Shown here one piece after another: positions 12,553 through 24,577 of a stretch of DNA of 64,000 bases. The translations under genes were made by a program, and so were the position numbers. The stretch is from Phyto melanocephala (Eukaryota > Arthropoda > Insecta > Diptera > Rhinophoridae): positions 58,256,468 to 58,320,467 of the forward strand of contig OW799234.1 in assembly GCA_941918925.1 (NCBI GenBank). The letters are read 5' to 3'. Position 1 is the stretch's first letter. Every line of letters starts with the position of its first letter. The notes under the pieces are model-generated. The model saw nothing but the letters and a program-made list of their open reading frames with translations. It was not told where the DNA came from and searched no databases.

Positions 12553-12838
12553 AGCTAATACACGGCATGTTTTTCACATCTGACTTTAGAGATTCCACAC
12601 TGATAAATACGAACATGTCGTGTGTTACCGTTTAAACATTACTTCTGTAAAAACATGTGTTGAGACAACTGATAAAATTTTAATTAGAGCGCGCTCTATT
12701 TTCTTCTGTAAAAACATGTGACATCAGTCGTTGGCAGAAATCTCTGCTGCTGCAAAGCAGTCAGCGACGGTTGTCTGTAAAACCACAATTTTGACAGACA
12801 TGTAGATTTACATATGCCTCAGATGTTAAAAGCATGCC
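12553..12838. mobile_element. MITE family M1, copy 1
   Basis: Begins CTAATACACGGCATGTTTTT and ends with the inverted counterpart GCATGCCATATATAG; both ends carry CACATCTGA / TCAGATGTTAA just inside. The interior (ACATGTCGTGTGTTACC, GCGCGCTCTATTTT, CTGCTGCTGCAAAGCAGTCAG) matches a second copy at 60.78-61.34 kb, so this is a repeated family. No transposase; target duplication not resolved. Confidence 0.7.
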
Positions 12839-14084
12839 ATATATAGCCTTTAGTGAACACAAAAACGACAGTGAGTTAATCTGACACAGAATGCAATTAC
12901 TGGAAAATCAAAGTAAAAAAATGAATGAACAACGTAACTTTATAAAGAAGTTGGCATATAACTTTTAACAGATTTTCAGGGGATAAAACTTTTTAACATC
13001 GTCCACTGGGCCATTCGCGCCTATTTTGTACAAAACCGTAAAATTTAAAAGAATAAGATGAATATCTTTTTTATATTTGTTGGCCGCTTGCACAGTTTGA
13101 ATTCCAAATAATTCCAAGAGCCATAATTTCTGACAATAGTTTAGTTCCAACATCTTTTTCAAATCTTCCAATGTTACTTCCTGTTGCCATAATTTAATGG
13201 CAAAACACTTACTGTATATCCTCAGCTATTATCTAGAAAGCCAGGAGGCAAACTTTAGGGATAAAAAAAATACTTTATAGCTGGGTAGAAGCTTACCAGG
13301 ACTTTATTTGTCAAACTTTTCAAAAAAATAAAAAAAACAAGCTAGAAAATAAATCGATTTTTTTTGTGAATATTGATAACTGCAGTTTTTCCTTTAATTT
13401 TCCAGGTAATACTACCTACCGAAAAGTTTCCTCAAATTTTGTAAGCAGTTTAGACTTAATTTCTTTAATATTTACCACAATTAAATATGTCTTCTGCACT
13501 GCTTATTATTTTAGCAGCAGCAAAAGTGGAGAGATATTTATTTCAATATTTTTTTATATTTTTCCCTTGCTATTAATTTTTTTTAGGTCGATGAAATATT
13601 TCGCTTTTAATCTCACTCGCATGGACTGAAAATTAATCATCTTGCTAGACCGCATTAGCCTTTAAGTAAAGAGATTATGTGGATGCTGGTTATATAATTT
13701 ACTAAGAAAAATGTGTTATAAGTTAAATTTTGCGAAAGCAATAGCGTACGAGTTGACATAATCGTATTAGCTGTTATTATGTGAAAGACATTTTCATGTT
13801 TGTCAGTGATGGTTGCCTTTAAGAAATTTTTATGTTTTAATATCACACGCATTGGTTGCAAACAATTTAGTCTTATATCAGCAAATTGGACACTTTCAAG
13901 CATAGAGGTTGTGCTATCTGTTAAAATATATATTAAGATGGGAAAAATTTGTTAACTAATAACTGTCATGTAATTTAAATTTTTATTTATTTTTAACTTT
14001 AAATATGAATAGATTCACGCATGAATAGCAAGACGTAGATTCGGTAAGTGTGACCAAAAGAAGACTGCCGTTGATCTCGACTTT
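12839..14084. other. Non-coding DNA with unassigned short frames
   Basis: A minus-strand frame (about 12965-13200) reads with reasonable codon texture (contains VTLEDLKKMLEL and ends KFYPLKIC before a stop) but has no known domain. It could be a decayed transposon or an exon. A plus frame at 13366-13629 and a minus frame at 13655-13903 are hydrophobic or AT-driven and unconvincing. Confidence 0.35.
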
Positions 14085-14650
14085 CATACGCGAATTCTAA
14101 TTAGCGATAAAGCTCACATTTGTTTTAATGGATACCTCAATTATTAAAACTGCCATATTTGAAGTACTGTTAATTCACAATTGTATGTTAAAACACCTTT
14201 GCATTCACAAAAACTGACTGTTTTGTGTGGTTTATGGACTAGTGGAATCTTCGATCAGTACTTCTTTGAAAACAATGCTGCTCAGAACGTTACAATCAAT
14301 GGCGACCGCTATAGAGTTATAATTACTGACTTTTTCGTTTATTAATTCAACAGCCACTATGTGTTAAATCTGTGGCTTGCACAAAGACGGTGCAACATGT
14401 TACACGGCTTGTGCAACTATTGATTTATTGAAGGAACATTTGGCAGCCGCATTCTTCCATATTTGGGATACGTAAATTTGACTCAAAGATTTTACAACGT
14501 TTTACTTTTTGCTGTGGGTATATATGAAGTCGCTAAGTCTACAAATGTTGGCCATAAATGTTGCAAGAAATCGAAATTTGGTTCTCCAAATTAGATTAAT
14601 TCCAAGCAAGCCGTAGCGGTAATATGCCGAAAGTCATACTTAAATTTTAA
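14085..14650 (+). pseudogene. Mariner-type transposase relic C, 5'-deleted
   Basis: Starts near the first catalytic block (ISDKAHICFNGYL, about 14100-14140) and continues in broken frames through LTVLCGLWTSGIFDQYFFENN (14210-14280), VTINGDRYR (14290-14320), a degraded QRRCNMLHG / TIDLLKEHL region and a degraded FLWGYVKS region. It ends ASRSGNMPKVILKF followed by a stop at 14648-14650. Multiple frameshifts and stops make it non-functional. The N-terminal DNA-binding half is absent. Confidence 0.7.
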
Positions 14651-15581
14651 TGCCAATTTCATGTTAATTTAAAAAATCTTTCTATAAAAAATCCATTTTT
14701 TTTGGAGGTTGTAAAAGAGTATACATTTAATCTGTACGATCGCATGTGTTTCCAAGCATTTTAATTTAATCAACGAATAAAACAGCAAGATTTTTGCTCT
14801 TGTCTATTTATATATAACTATTGTTTGCAAAATATTGTTTCCCATATTATGCATACAACGACAAAGATTTTGTATAGTACTGTTTCTTGCTGTAAAGACA
14901 TCACTAAAGCTGAGTTTATTGGGATGTATTGGCGCTCAATTTTTATAAAAATTATCGTTGCTATAGTCCGGCGTGATCTAAATAATATTTGCTTAAAACT
15001 GTCGTTAATAATTTGCTTCAGTTTTTCTTGCTTTTTATTGCCATGAAAATTTATACCCGAAATCAAGGTATATACAGATTTTCTTTAAATTATCAATTAA
15101 ATGTGACATGCAAGTTTTTTAAAATTTGTTTAGCTATAATTTCTGTTGTTTTCATGGGCAACAACTTATGTCTTAAAATAAAATTTTTAAAACAACGGGT
15201 TAGGCATTGAAATTTTTAAAGTTTTTTTTTACCACTCATGTATATAAAGATCTTAAAATTATTTTATTAAAACTTTCAGACAAATATCATTTTAAAATCA
15301 TATCATAGCGAAGACGTAAATAAACAAAGTGCACAGAAAAAAAATATTGCTAAAATTTGTTTAATTAATTGAATTTTTAATTTGTTTTTGAATTCTTATT
15401 ATAGTTTTAATTAATTTAATTAAATTTTTTAATTGATATTAAATATTTTCAAAAAACAAAGAGATTTCTGTCAGTTGAAAAAAAATTAAAAAAAATAAAA
15501 TATATTATTTTAAATGACATTTACTTGAAAATTTAATTTTAAGAATAAATTTAATATAATTGTTACTCAAGGAGCCAAGTA
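14651..15581. other. AT-rich non-coding DNA
   Basis: No recognisable gene. Overlapping short frames on both strands at 14818-15210 have no domain and antisense overlap, typical of low-complexity DNA. Confidence 0.4.
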
Positions 15582-15836
15582 ATGAAAAATTGTCGCCAAT
15601 CTGCAAGAGAAAGTTCTGGTAAGTGCACATACGTAAATATATAACAATATGTTCTGCTTTAAATATAATAAATGTTTTCGGTTTCATTGTAGGTATGCCA
15701 AAATTCATTACTTATTTATTGTGTGCCTTTATATTCCTCAGAATTCTCATTTTAATAGGTAAGTTAGTTGAATTTCTTCACTCTGCCTGATCAAGCCTTT
15801 TTACCGATTAATGTTCCTTTATATCTAGGTCGTTGA
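15582..15836 (+). CDS. Candidate three-exon micropeptide gene (or a spliced fragment of a larger gene)
   Basis: Exon 1 runs from the ATG at 15582 to 15618, exon 2 spans 15693-15758 and exon 3 runs from 15829 to the stop TGA at 15834-15836. Intron 1 (74 bp) opens GTAAGTGC and closes TTTCATTGTAG; intron 2 (70 bp) opens GTAAGTTA and closes TTCCTTTATATCTAG. Both donors match the consensus, both sizes are typical of short fly introns, and both introns are phase 1. Exon 2 is exactly 66 bp and encodes one strongly hydrophobic segment (core TYLLCAFIFLRILILI), which could be a signal peptide or membrane helix. The predicted product is about 36 residues. Codons upstream stay open back to about 15552, so an earlier exon is possible. 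No homologue recognised; chance alignment of splice-like words in AT-rich DNA is the main alternative. Confidence 0.35.
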
Positions 15837-17010
15837 TGCTAAAAATTATTTTTCGAAATCCGGCTTTTGATATGGTGTAGTATGTGTATGTGTGGAACAC
15901 TATTTCTTATCATTAATTTTATTATACATATAAGTAACGAAATATAATTAAAAATATAGATTCCTTTGTAATATAAATGTAGTATATTAAGAATAAACAT
16001 ATATAAAAAAAGAATATTTTTTTTTGTATTTTTTTATACAGGTTTAATAAATTATATTATTGATATAATAAATGCTTTAATATTATAAAACCCGAATCTG
16101 AAATAAAGACATGATTAAATTAATTAAAATCATTTTTGAAAATTATTAAAAATTTTAATTATTTTTTTAATACTGTTTTAATTGATATTTTTCTCCATAT
16201 TTTTTCAATTAAAACTATTAATTTTCATTTAATCAATAGTATCATTTTGATAATTGGAGCAAAATTAAACAATTTTTTATTTAATAATATTAATTTCGTA
16301 ATTAAAATCCATATTTATTTTTTTCTGTGTGGTACGAAAACTAAAAGTGTGTGCGGATAAAGCAGCGTATGTCAACATAGGTTGTACACAAGTAATTATT
16401 CTTCTTCTAGTAAACTGTAAAATAATCAGAAAATAACTTTCAAAAGTGTTCAGAAATAACAACGTATGTGGTTGTGTATTTTTCTAAAAATGAAATAGTT
16501 TGCCATTAAGCACACGTAAGCCAACATACTGCGTTAATGCTGAAGCCTTTTTAAGTATAAATAGAAGTTACATTGTTATGCCATTAAAAAAAATCGGAAT
16601 GGGTCCATCTTGTTTCTGAAATTTTTAAACCTAAGTAAAATTTTTAAAACCAAGCAGTATGGCATTATTAACTCAAAATTGTCAAAAATTAACAATCGCG
16701 GTTGCCCATGAAACCACGGACTTATGTAAGTTTGTAGGAGATAATTTTATTGTATATTTTAGTCTCTAGCTAGGTGTCAGATATATATAATTATATGTGC
16801 TGCGGTTTGTGAATACGCTAGGCATTTATTTCGAACTTTCGTTTTTTTAGGGACACTCTTTCAAATTTGTATATGTGCCAATATAAATGAATACTAGCTA
16901 CAAATGCAGAAAAAGTTCTATTTTATTAAAGTGTATATATTGTCATTGATATTTACAATTTTAAAGAAAGATTTTTATAATTCTGTATTGCTTTTACTAT
17001 ATATCATTGC
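15837..17010. other. AT-rich non-coding DNA
   Basis: Contains long A/T-only stretches near 15940-16160. Short frames at 16136-16462 are antisense-overlapping and low complexity. Confidence 0.45.
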
Positions 17011-17592
17011 TGTTAAGTAATGATAACTAATTGTAATAATTAGTAATTAGATTATTATTATTATTTTCAGAGTCAAACGACTACTATGTAATTGATTACA
17101 ATTACAGATAATCCAAAAATAATCAAGATAATTTGTAATCAAAAATAATAAAAAGTAATCAAAAAATAATTCGACTACTTTAAGGAATTATTTTTGATTG
17201 CTTTTTTTTTATTTGGCGTATTAATGGCAATACTGTCACAAATACATTTTTCTACATGAAATATAGAATATATCTATATTTTGTAAACAAAAACTATCTA
17301 ATTTTGTTTCATTTCTTCAGAATTTTTTTAAGTTGTAAATGCAAAGTTTTCAAAATAACATGGTGCAAATTCAAAATTTTTAAAAAATATTCAAAAATAA
17401 TCCTTGAAAGTAGTCAACTATTTTATTTTGATTACTTTTGATTATTTTGTCGTAATCCTAAATAATCTTAATTACTTTTGGATTATTTGTAATCGTAATT
17501 AATTAATAATCAAGAATTGTTCAAAAGAGAATAATGTAATCAATACCATTCCTTTTAATATGTAATCTAATTGATTACTTATCGTAATCTAA
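17011..17592. mobile_element. Foldback (long inverted repeat) element
   Basis: Left arm about 17079-17186 and right arm about 17401-17515 are inverted copies of roughly 110 bp, both built from the repeated words GTAATC/GATTAC and AATAATC (for example CGACTACTTTAAGGA against TCCTTGAAAGTAGTC). A further inverted pair flanks them: TAGTAATTAGATTA at 17041 and TAATCTAATTGATTAC near 17562. The ~215 bp centre has no domain. The structure fits a foldback or TIR-rich MITE; transposase source unknown. Confidence 0.6.
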
Positions 17593-18340
17593 ATTTAACA
17601 GCTCTGCTATATCTAAGAAAAAATTTTTGCAAGTGCGTTGTGACTTTATAACTCACGAACGGTCTAACCGAAGTCGATGTAAATTTTAACTGTTTGTTCC
17701 TATGGTCGTGAAGATGGTTTATGGTTTGCACGAAATCGGTCGACGTGTTCGTTAGTTATGACTTTTCATGTCAACATGTGATTTTTTGTGCATATGAAAA
17801 ACACAACAACTACAAATATGTATTCGACAAGACCTAAAAATAGCGAGCGAAATAGTGAGTAAATCATTAGTAGATTGATGTTATAATAGGACTATTTTAT
17901 TTACAAATTTTAAACTTACTTATATACTAATACTAAAATATGCTTATCTGATTAACCATCATCTCCTCTCCAGAACAAAATCGGGTATTGCAATGCGTCA
18001 TAACAACGATGGAGTTCAGAAATACGAAATAGTTGCACCACGAAGTGTACAGGGTATTCGCTAGAATAGTATATATAGCAGAGCACATATTTAGCAAACA
18101 TATACATAAATATCTATACTTATGTCTAAGTACATATTTTTCGTTAATTGCTTAGAATGGATGGGCCAAGCTAAAAACCGGAATCTAAAGAGGAAATCCT
18201 TAAGTCTTTGAGCATTATGAGTCGCATAAAGTTTGAATATATAAATACTTCGTTGCATGTGTTTTTTTTTTCTTGAAAATCGCTGTAAGTATAATCACAA
18301 TAACCACACAAACTTTAAAATATCGTAAATTATATTCTAC
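17593..18340. other. Non-coding DNA
   Basis: No gene, repeat end or RNA that I can support. Confidence 0.4.
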
Positions 18341-18915
18341 AAAATGTCAGTCCTCCTCAAAACTTATCTTTGGATGAAACTTTTCTTTTGTGGAGAGGAT
18401 GACTTTGATTTCACTAGCATATTCCAAACAAGAGACATACATAAATACTGAATAAAGTTTAAGAAACTGTGTAATCCAGATGGATTTTTATCATTCAAGC
18501 CAAAAATGGTTGTTAACCATATCAAAAACATATCATCGATTACATATCAATCTATCTGATTAAATGGTGTTATACAATGCCCACCCCAGGAGATCAATTC
18601 GTTGGCATATGAGGGTGTGTTTTCACCTGATCCACATATCACTTTAGAATGCCTGCTGGACTTATAAGAAAATAAATGTTCATAATCGTATAACGCTTTT
18701 GTCGCTTAGAGAGAGAATTATCAAAGCATATTTGGCTAAAACTGCAAGACAAAGATCATCTTTTAAAGTAAAAGCCAGTACAACTACAGCTGGGTTTTAA
18801 ACCAGATTGCAGCACTTCAAGAAAACAATGCCGACAGTGTAGTTAAAGCAAAAAGAGGACCGCAACAAGGTATATATGCGGAGTCTACTGAGACATAAAA
18901 GGTGATGTAATTGGA
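18341..18915 (+). pseudogene. Probable piggyBac-type transposase relic
   Basis: Broken frames give two blocks in the expected order: PPQNLSLDETFLLWRG near 18350-18400, which fits the segment around a catalytic Asp of piggyBac transposases (NLSIDESL..WKG type), and a C-terminal Cys-rich piece RKQCRQCS.SKKRTATRYICG near 18818-18880, which fits the zinc-binding tail. The distance is shorter than in intact elements and stops and frameshifts are frequent, so it is inactive and internally deleted. Assigned from motif memory only. Confidence 0.45.
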
Positions 18916-20977
18916 TGGCTCAAAATTTGGCACAACCAATGAAATGAAATGTGTATATCGTTATCTTAATATAGAATGATCCTAACTCTCTTTTTTCTCA
19001 AATCGATTTTTTTGTAAATTTCGAAAGATGCGACGATCCGTGATCCGACAAAAATTAACAAAAATATAAGAAATCGAAAAAATCCCTAAATTATTTTATG
19101 GATGAAAATCCCGTAGCTTCAATTTTTGCAACGTGCATCACTAAGCATTTAGAAAAATTTCTTGCTAAATCACCAGACCAGATGTTTTTATCAAAATAAT
19201 TTCTTGAGCAATGTAGGAAGAAGCAGTGGCGATCCAACTGTGAATATGTTGCGCATATCATTCGTCTGGGTTTTTGTTCTACAAAACGAATATAAATGGT
19301 GAGTATGAACTTCTTTTGTTTAATAGATTCAAGAAAAATATTAAAAACGTTGTTCCTAGATGCTTATATAAAGCAATAATTTCTAAAAAAGTTAATTCCT
19401 ACCGATTGCCATAATTGTTATGATAGTTTACCTCATAGGTACCTTGTAACTTATGTTTATGCTACTATACATGTAGCTCTAAACACATAGACGCCAGCAG
19501 ACTTCACAACTTCACGGCTTCAAATGCTGCCAACTTCAAATGCTGCTCTGAAGTCAGCTTCATAATTATTTTGAAGACAGCAACAACATAATAATCAGCT
19601 GATGTGCATTTTAGCAATACAAATTTCAGGGATGCCGCTTTTATATTTTATAATGAATAAAATTAAAGTTATTGATAAAAAAAATGTAATTATATCACAA
19701 AAAACTATAAAAACACATACATTTGTTTCTTTATTGTATTTTTGTAATGTTCTTTTATGTTTAATATCAAAAATAATAAATACTTAGAGAATTTAATTTT
19801 AAATTCGCGACTAGAAAATTTCAATTTTTGTTAAGTTCTTTCTCTCTTCTGAAAAGTTAGGAAAACGTTACTTAGGGTGTTTGTTTATTAAAGTATCGAT
19901 ATGTAGGTATAACAAATTTTTAATAAATAATAACATTTTTGAAATTGATGTTTCAATGATAGAAATCAAACCACTTAGCGACTCACATATGTGACACAAA
20001 GTCTTTACAAAGCTCATGTCACTCATATCAGGCTTATATGTGTGTGTCACAGATACGAGAGACTCAGTTTCTCTTAAGAAAATGGTTAAGAAAACTCATG
20101 TCACTTATATGTTCATACTTTTGTTTTTGAGTTTTAATTGAAAGCACCAAAAATTATTGAGTGGCGAACGTGTTAAATGTATTTTGTGAAAACGACAGTA
20201 AAACTTTTAAAGTACTAAAACATTCGACGTCCTTTTAAATTATTTGTATAAAAGTTGAGTATTTTTTGATGTTGAGATACGAGAAAATTCCTAATTATAG
20301 AATTTCGTTAATATGAAAAAGGCTTTGAATTTGAAATTTTTCACAATTTCGAAAGAGCCTTAAACTAGTTAGAACAAAAGAATTTATGGCGATATTACAA
20401 TGGACAATAGTCTTACAACGAATAAACATTTTATACGTAACAGCTGTCGCCACTAGTGATGATGAAAGTTACTAAAATTATCTTAATAAATCTCCCCATT
20501 TTAATTAAAATATATACAGTAACGCAAACAAAAAAAAAACTAATTTAAAATTACCGTTTTGCGTATAAACCAGCGGAAATATTTTTTTTTTCTTAAAAAA
20601 TGAACAACAATTTTTAAGTAAATTTTAAAGTATTTTTTTTTCTAAGTATGTATGTAAATATATCAATTACTGTTTAATTATTTTTTTATTCTTCAACTCA
20701 ATTTCTTTTAATAAATAATTAAGATAAAAAAAAATATAATAAGCTTAATCTGTTTCTTCTTTTCGTCTCATTATTATTTCATTATGTTTATAATGGCACT
20801 GAATGTAGAATATAAAACAGATGCCAATAGTAAAATCAACAGTAATAATTGCCGTCAATAAATTAAATATTAATAACTCCGCCTCGTGTTTTGGCAAGAC
20901 TTATTATTTATTTTTTTTTATTTCCAAATTTATTTATCGTTTGAAAAGAAACGAAAATTTATTTATGATACACTTAC
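18916..20977. other. Non-coding DNA, probably intronic if the 21 kb exon is real
   Basis: Lies downstream of the minus-strand donor at 20977, so it would be first-intron sequence of that gene. No exon with good splice sites was found on the minus strand here. A locally repeated word (CTTCAAATGCTGC, about 19518-19545) is present but has no further structure. Confidence 0.35.
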
Positions 20978-21047
20978 CTCCAGCTGGTGCTACGCAGTAG
21001 AATAAATGGGCAATCACAAGAGCCCTAAAAGGGACAGTTATTTGCAT
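20978..21047 (-). CDS. Candidate first coding exon with signal peptide (host gene, partial)
   Basis: On the minus strand an ATG at 21047-21045 in fly-like context (TCGAAATGC) opens 23 codons plus one base that end at a textbook donor, GCTGGAG|GTAAGTG (boundary 20978/20977). The peptide, MQITVPFRALVIAHLFYCVA followed by PAG, has a short polar start, a hydrophobic core and small residues near the end, as expected of a signal peptide. This implies a secreted or membrane protein. The remaining exons must lie at lower coordinates, in this window unrecognised or beyond it; flies often have very long first introns in genes for cell-surface proteins. The exon is phase 1, common for exons that join a signal peptide to extracellular domains. 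Gene identity not recognised. Confidence 0.55.
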
Positions 21048-23690
21048 TTCGACGTTGAATTTGTAACAGCTCACACAACAACAATAATAAAAATAACAAC
21101 AATAAAGCCACGTATAAAACGATTTGATTTCAGTTATTTATATAAATTTTTAATAATTTTTTATTTCACTGTATGAATCTTGATGAAACACTTTTGCACA
21201 TAATTATGTTGTAAATGGCTGTTATTTTTTCTTTTTATTATTTTGGGTGGTTGTATTTGTTATTGATGGAGTTCAATTCTGATTTAATTTTTGTTTTGTT
21301 GTTTTAGCCATTTCCCAAGTAGGTGTGATTTTTTTGTTTGTTTTGCTTTGAACACGTTTCGGTTTCTGGAAGCAGACACACAAAGAAATCTTTTTGTTCT
21401 TTTCGTAAGGAAAAGTGATGTTTTCTTCGTTTTCTTTGTTTTATGGCAGAATTTTAATGATTTCTTTTTAGCGAGTGAGTTCAAAGAATGCTAATTTTTA
21501 TGTAAGTAGTAGTTGCAGTAGTAGGAAAGTGTTTTATTATTTTTTTTTTTTTAATTTTATAAATTTTTAAAAACTAAGTGCTGTTAAATAAAACGGGGGT
21601 GGGTTTTCTTTATTTTTTTTTGTGTTTCTATTTTCTTTCGTTCTCTATTTCTTTTGTTTAAGGTGTTGAATCTCTAAAGACTTTTTTATATTTTTTTCAG
21701 TTCTTGCTGTTATAGAGAAGAAAGTTGTAAATATTATGTTGTTATAAGTTGAGCAGCTAAATGGTTGTTTGCATTTTTAACGTGCATTGTTATACAAGTG
21801 GCTATAAGTATAAATGTTTGTTCATTATTTTTTTTTCCTTCTAATAGTTTTTAGTAGTTTTTTATAATAATAAGCTCACGTCTCTTTAGGATTTTTTAAA
21901 GACACAAACACAGTACACTCTAATAGCGAGTCAATTTATTTTATCACTTGTAACCGGCAACAACAAACAGTATGTTCATCAGCGACATTGTCGTTAACAT
22001 CTTTTCTATACCGACGACGACCGCAAAAACGACGAGTAAGACAACTGTCGAAGACGACCATTAACGGCAACCACAAAGCCAGCGGGTGCAATCAATGAGT
22101 GGATGTGTAATAGACAGAGTTGCATTTTTAAATGTTTAACGGCGCCATAAATTCGTTTTATTTCTTAAAGAAAACACACACTGTGTTAGTCACTCAGCCA
22201 GTTTAAAACACACACGTATATACACACACACTTTACACATACTCCAACAACTACTTATGACTCTCTATCATAAACATAAAACATTTTGTTTTCTTTAAAC
22301 TTTTTTTACTTGCATTTCATTTAATGTTTCTTCTTGTATGCGCTGCTTCAATATGGTTGTGTTTGTAGTTGCAGCAGCTTTTGTTACATGTATCTGTACA
22401 TAATTTAAAGTTGAGCTATAAGGTTCTAAAAGCGAACTTTCCTTGTTATGATTTTGTTTTTATATATGTGTGTTAGTTGTAGTTATAGACGTAGTAGTAA
22501 CAAGTAGTTGGCAGAAAGTTGTATGGCGGGTTATAAAATAACAATCAAGACGAAGAGCTGCTTTTTATATAAACGTTGTATTTTTTTCTTTTGTTTTAAA
22601 AGTAAATAGTTGTAGAAAATTTTAAATTTTCTGTCATTACTACGTGCCGCATCATTCTTAGCATCATCACCGTCAACGTTTTAAAATAAATCTGTAAATA
22701 AAAAAACCAGAGAAGACAAAAGTTTATTAGTGAAGTTTTTACATCTTTTTCATATGTTTACTATATACCTATATGAAAAAATGTATAGTGTCTTAGAAAT
22801 TATTTGAAAGGTTTAAAATGCTTTTTTGTGTTTTTAAATGCAGCTGGCCATTATTAATATTTTTTATCAATTAATTAATGACTGCGAACATTGCTCAAAC
22901 CCAGTTGGGTCTATGCGGTAAAGTTATTATAAATTTTAAGAATATAATACAATTAAGATAATTATGCAAAGCCATTTATTTAGTTGAGTGTATTCAAAAT
23001 TAGCTAAAGCATGTGTAGTAGATTAAAATAATTACTCTTGGCTTGTATTGGTAACAGGACCCACGTACTACGTTATTCGTTAAAAATTTTTATCTGGCTA
23101 AAATCTGCGACCAAACGAGCCAAATAATTCTAGCTTAATTGGTCTAGAATTTTAACCCTTTAAAATTAAAAATTATTTCCTTAACAGCTCATCGATATTT
23201 TTAGAGAAACTTTGACTGCTCCTTATTGGATGATGTTCAAGAGTTTTTTTGTTGTTATTTTTTTCATTATTTCCGCTTAAATATGGCCTTAAAATTTCAT
23301 CAGTCAAATTGTGTTAGTTTTGGCTTATGTGGGGAAAAGGATTTAAATAAATTATATGAGTATTTTGAAACATAATAAAAAAAAATATTTCGAGAAGTTT
23401 AAATTCAAATAACGTTCATCTTAGAAAAGATAAATATTAATATGTACAAAAGTTTGAAATGCATTTGTTTTTGTATTAAAAGTTACTCAATTGGGATATT
23501 TGCATACACAAACGCATACAAACGCCATGATGATCATGTCACAATGCTGCGCGTATTACAAAAATATCAGGTTTTCGTAGATTACAATTATTGTTAATTT
23601 ATTTCCTTTTGATAACCAAGCTTTAGCTAGAATTTTATTATTTACGGAAAAAAATAAATAACTAAGAGCCTTTTAAACGGATGTACCAAA
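21048..23690. promoter_or_regulatory. Presumed 5' UTR and upstream region of the 21 kb exon
   Basis: On the minus strand the 5' leader is rich in TTG repeats (CAACAACAATAATAA on plus, 21076-21105), and a TATA-like TTTATATAAATA lies at about 21136-21149. Farther upstream is a GC-richer stretch (21950-22100) with repeated CGACGACG and GGCAAC words, unlike the surrounding AT-rich DNA. These are compatible with a fly promoter and enhancer region, but nothing pins a start site. The antisense frame pair at 21284-21494 is low complexity. Confidence 0.3.
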
Positions 23691-23854
23691 TCTGGAACTA
23701 CCCTTCACCATCATATGTACTCTACTAGTCAATACCTTTTATATGATACTCACATTAATGTGGCTAAGAAAATAATTTTTACCATTTTTTCCAGCCTCCA
23801 TTTTAAATTTATACCTTTTCAGAGTTAACTGTATGTAACTGGTAAAGCCCTTAT

Positions 23855-24577
23855 ATAATAATAGTAGTAGTAAAGTTCTCTTTATTTACAATTAAACATA
23901 ATAAGTTATATGTAGATACAAATATATAAGTATAAAAACAAATATTTTATTGCAAACAAGAAAGTGAATTAGATATGTATATAATTTGACAATGTTATAT
24001 AAAACGTCTGTCAATTAAGCATATTAAGTTTAGCTATCAAAGATTTTTCAAAGCTTTTAATTGAATTCTTGTAGTAAATATTTTCTATATTTAAGTGAAA
24101 TTTGTTCCACCACATGAAGATTACAAAGCTTGCATACCTTATCCGCTTCTGTTGACTTAAAAATCCAAGTAATATTTTTTATTTTGGTTTGCTCTTTAAA
24201 GTAAAAGATACCTCTTGTATGATCTAAGTTCTTGTATATTCTAGAGGTTGTTTCCTGGTTATACATAAATTCAGATTGTTGTTTCTCCCATATTGCTTTT
24301 AAAAGTAGATTGCATTGATTTCTCCAAAGATGTTTATTTGGTTGTATATTTGACCATGGTATACTACAGTTTTCCGCAATTGTTTGCAGTTCTCTAACCC
24401 AGAAAAGTTCCTTTCGAAACAATATTTGTGTAATTTGAGCTGGAAGTTGGTTGGCATGATATTCAAACATAACTCTTTGTATGTATTGTAAGTGTAATGT
24501 TTACTAACAATATCAGTTTCTAACATAAGCGCATAATTTGGTGTATGTTCTGGTAGGTTTAAAACTTTTTTTTAAAA
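23855..24577 (-). mobile_element. 5'-truncated non-LTR retrotransposon insertion
   Basis: The inserted block is flanked by the 11 bp direct repeat AAAGCCCTTAT (23844-23854 and 24578-24588), which falls within the HINE-like repeat word GTAAAGCCCTTAT..GATACC, so the empty site can be inferred. Read on the minus strand it holds the C-terminal part of an ORF2-like frame, a ~200-base 3' UTR with AATAAA near its end, and a 3' tail of ACTACTACTATTATTAT. Variable-length target duplication, 5' truncation and a short-repeat tail are what target-primed reverse transcription produces. The clade (I/Jockey-like or other) is not determined. Confidence 0.7.
24057..24470 (-). pseudogene. C-terminal ORF2 fragment of non-LTR element
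   Basis: A 137-codon open stretch, the longest minus-strand frame of the truncated insertion. It contains PAQITQILFRKELFWVRELQ near its start and VCKLCNLHVVEQ near its end, a C-x2-C pair in the position where many insect non-LTR ORF2 proteins carry a CCHC-like motif after the reverse transcriptase; the following His/Cys are not evident. Just upstream (24471-24577) the reading continues in another frame, so a frameshift is present. The reverse transcriptase core itself is missing because of 5' truncation. Confidence 0.5.

Noticed and set aside
12965..13200. Minus-strand frame with VTLEDLKKML
   Set aside because: Plausible codon texture but a second overlapping frame is equally open and no family matches; insufficient for a gene call.
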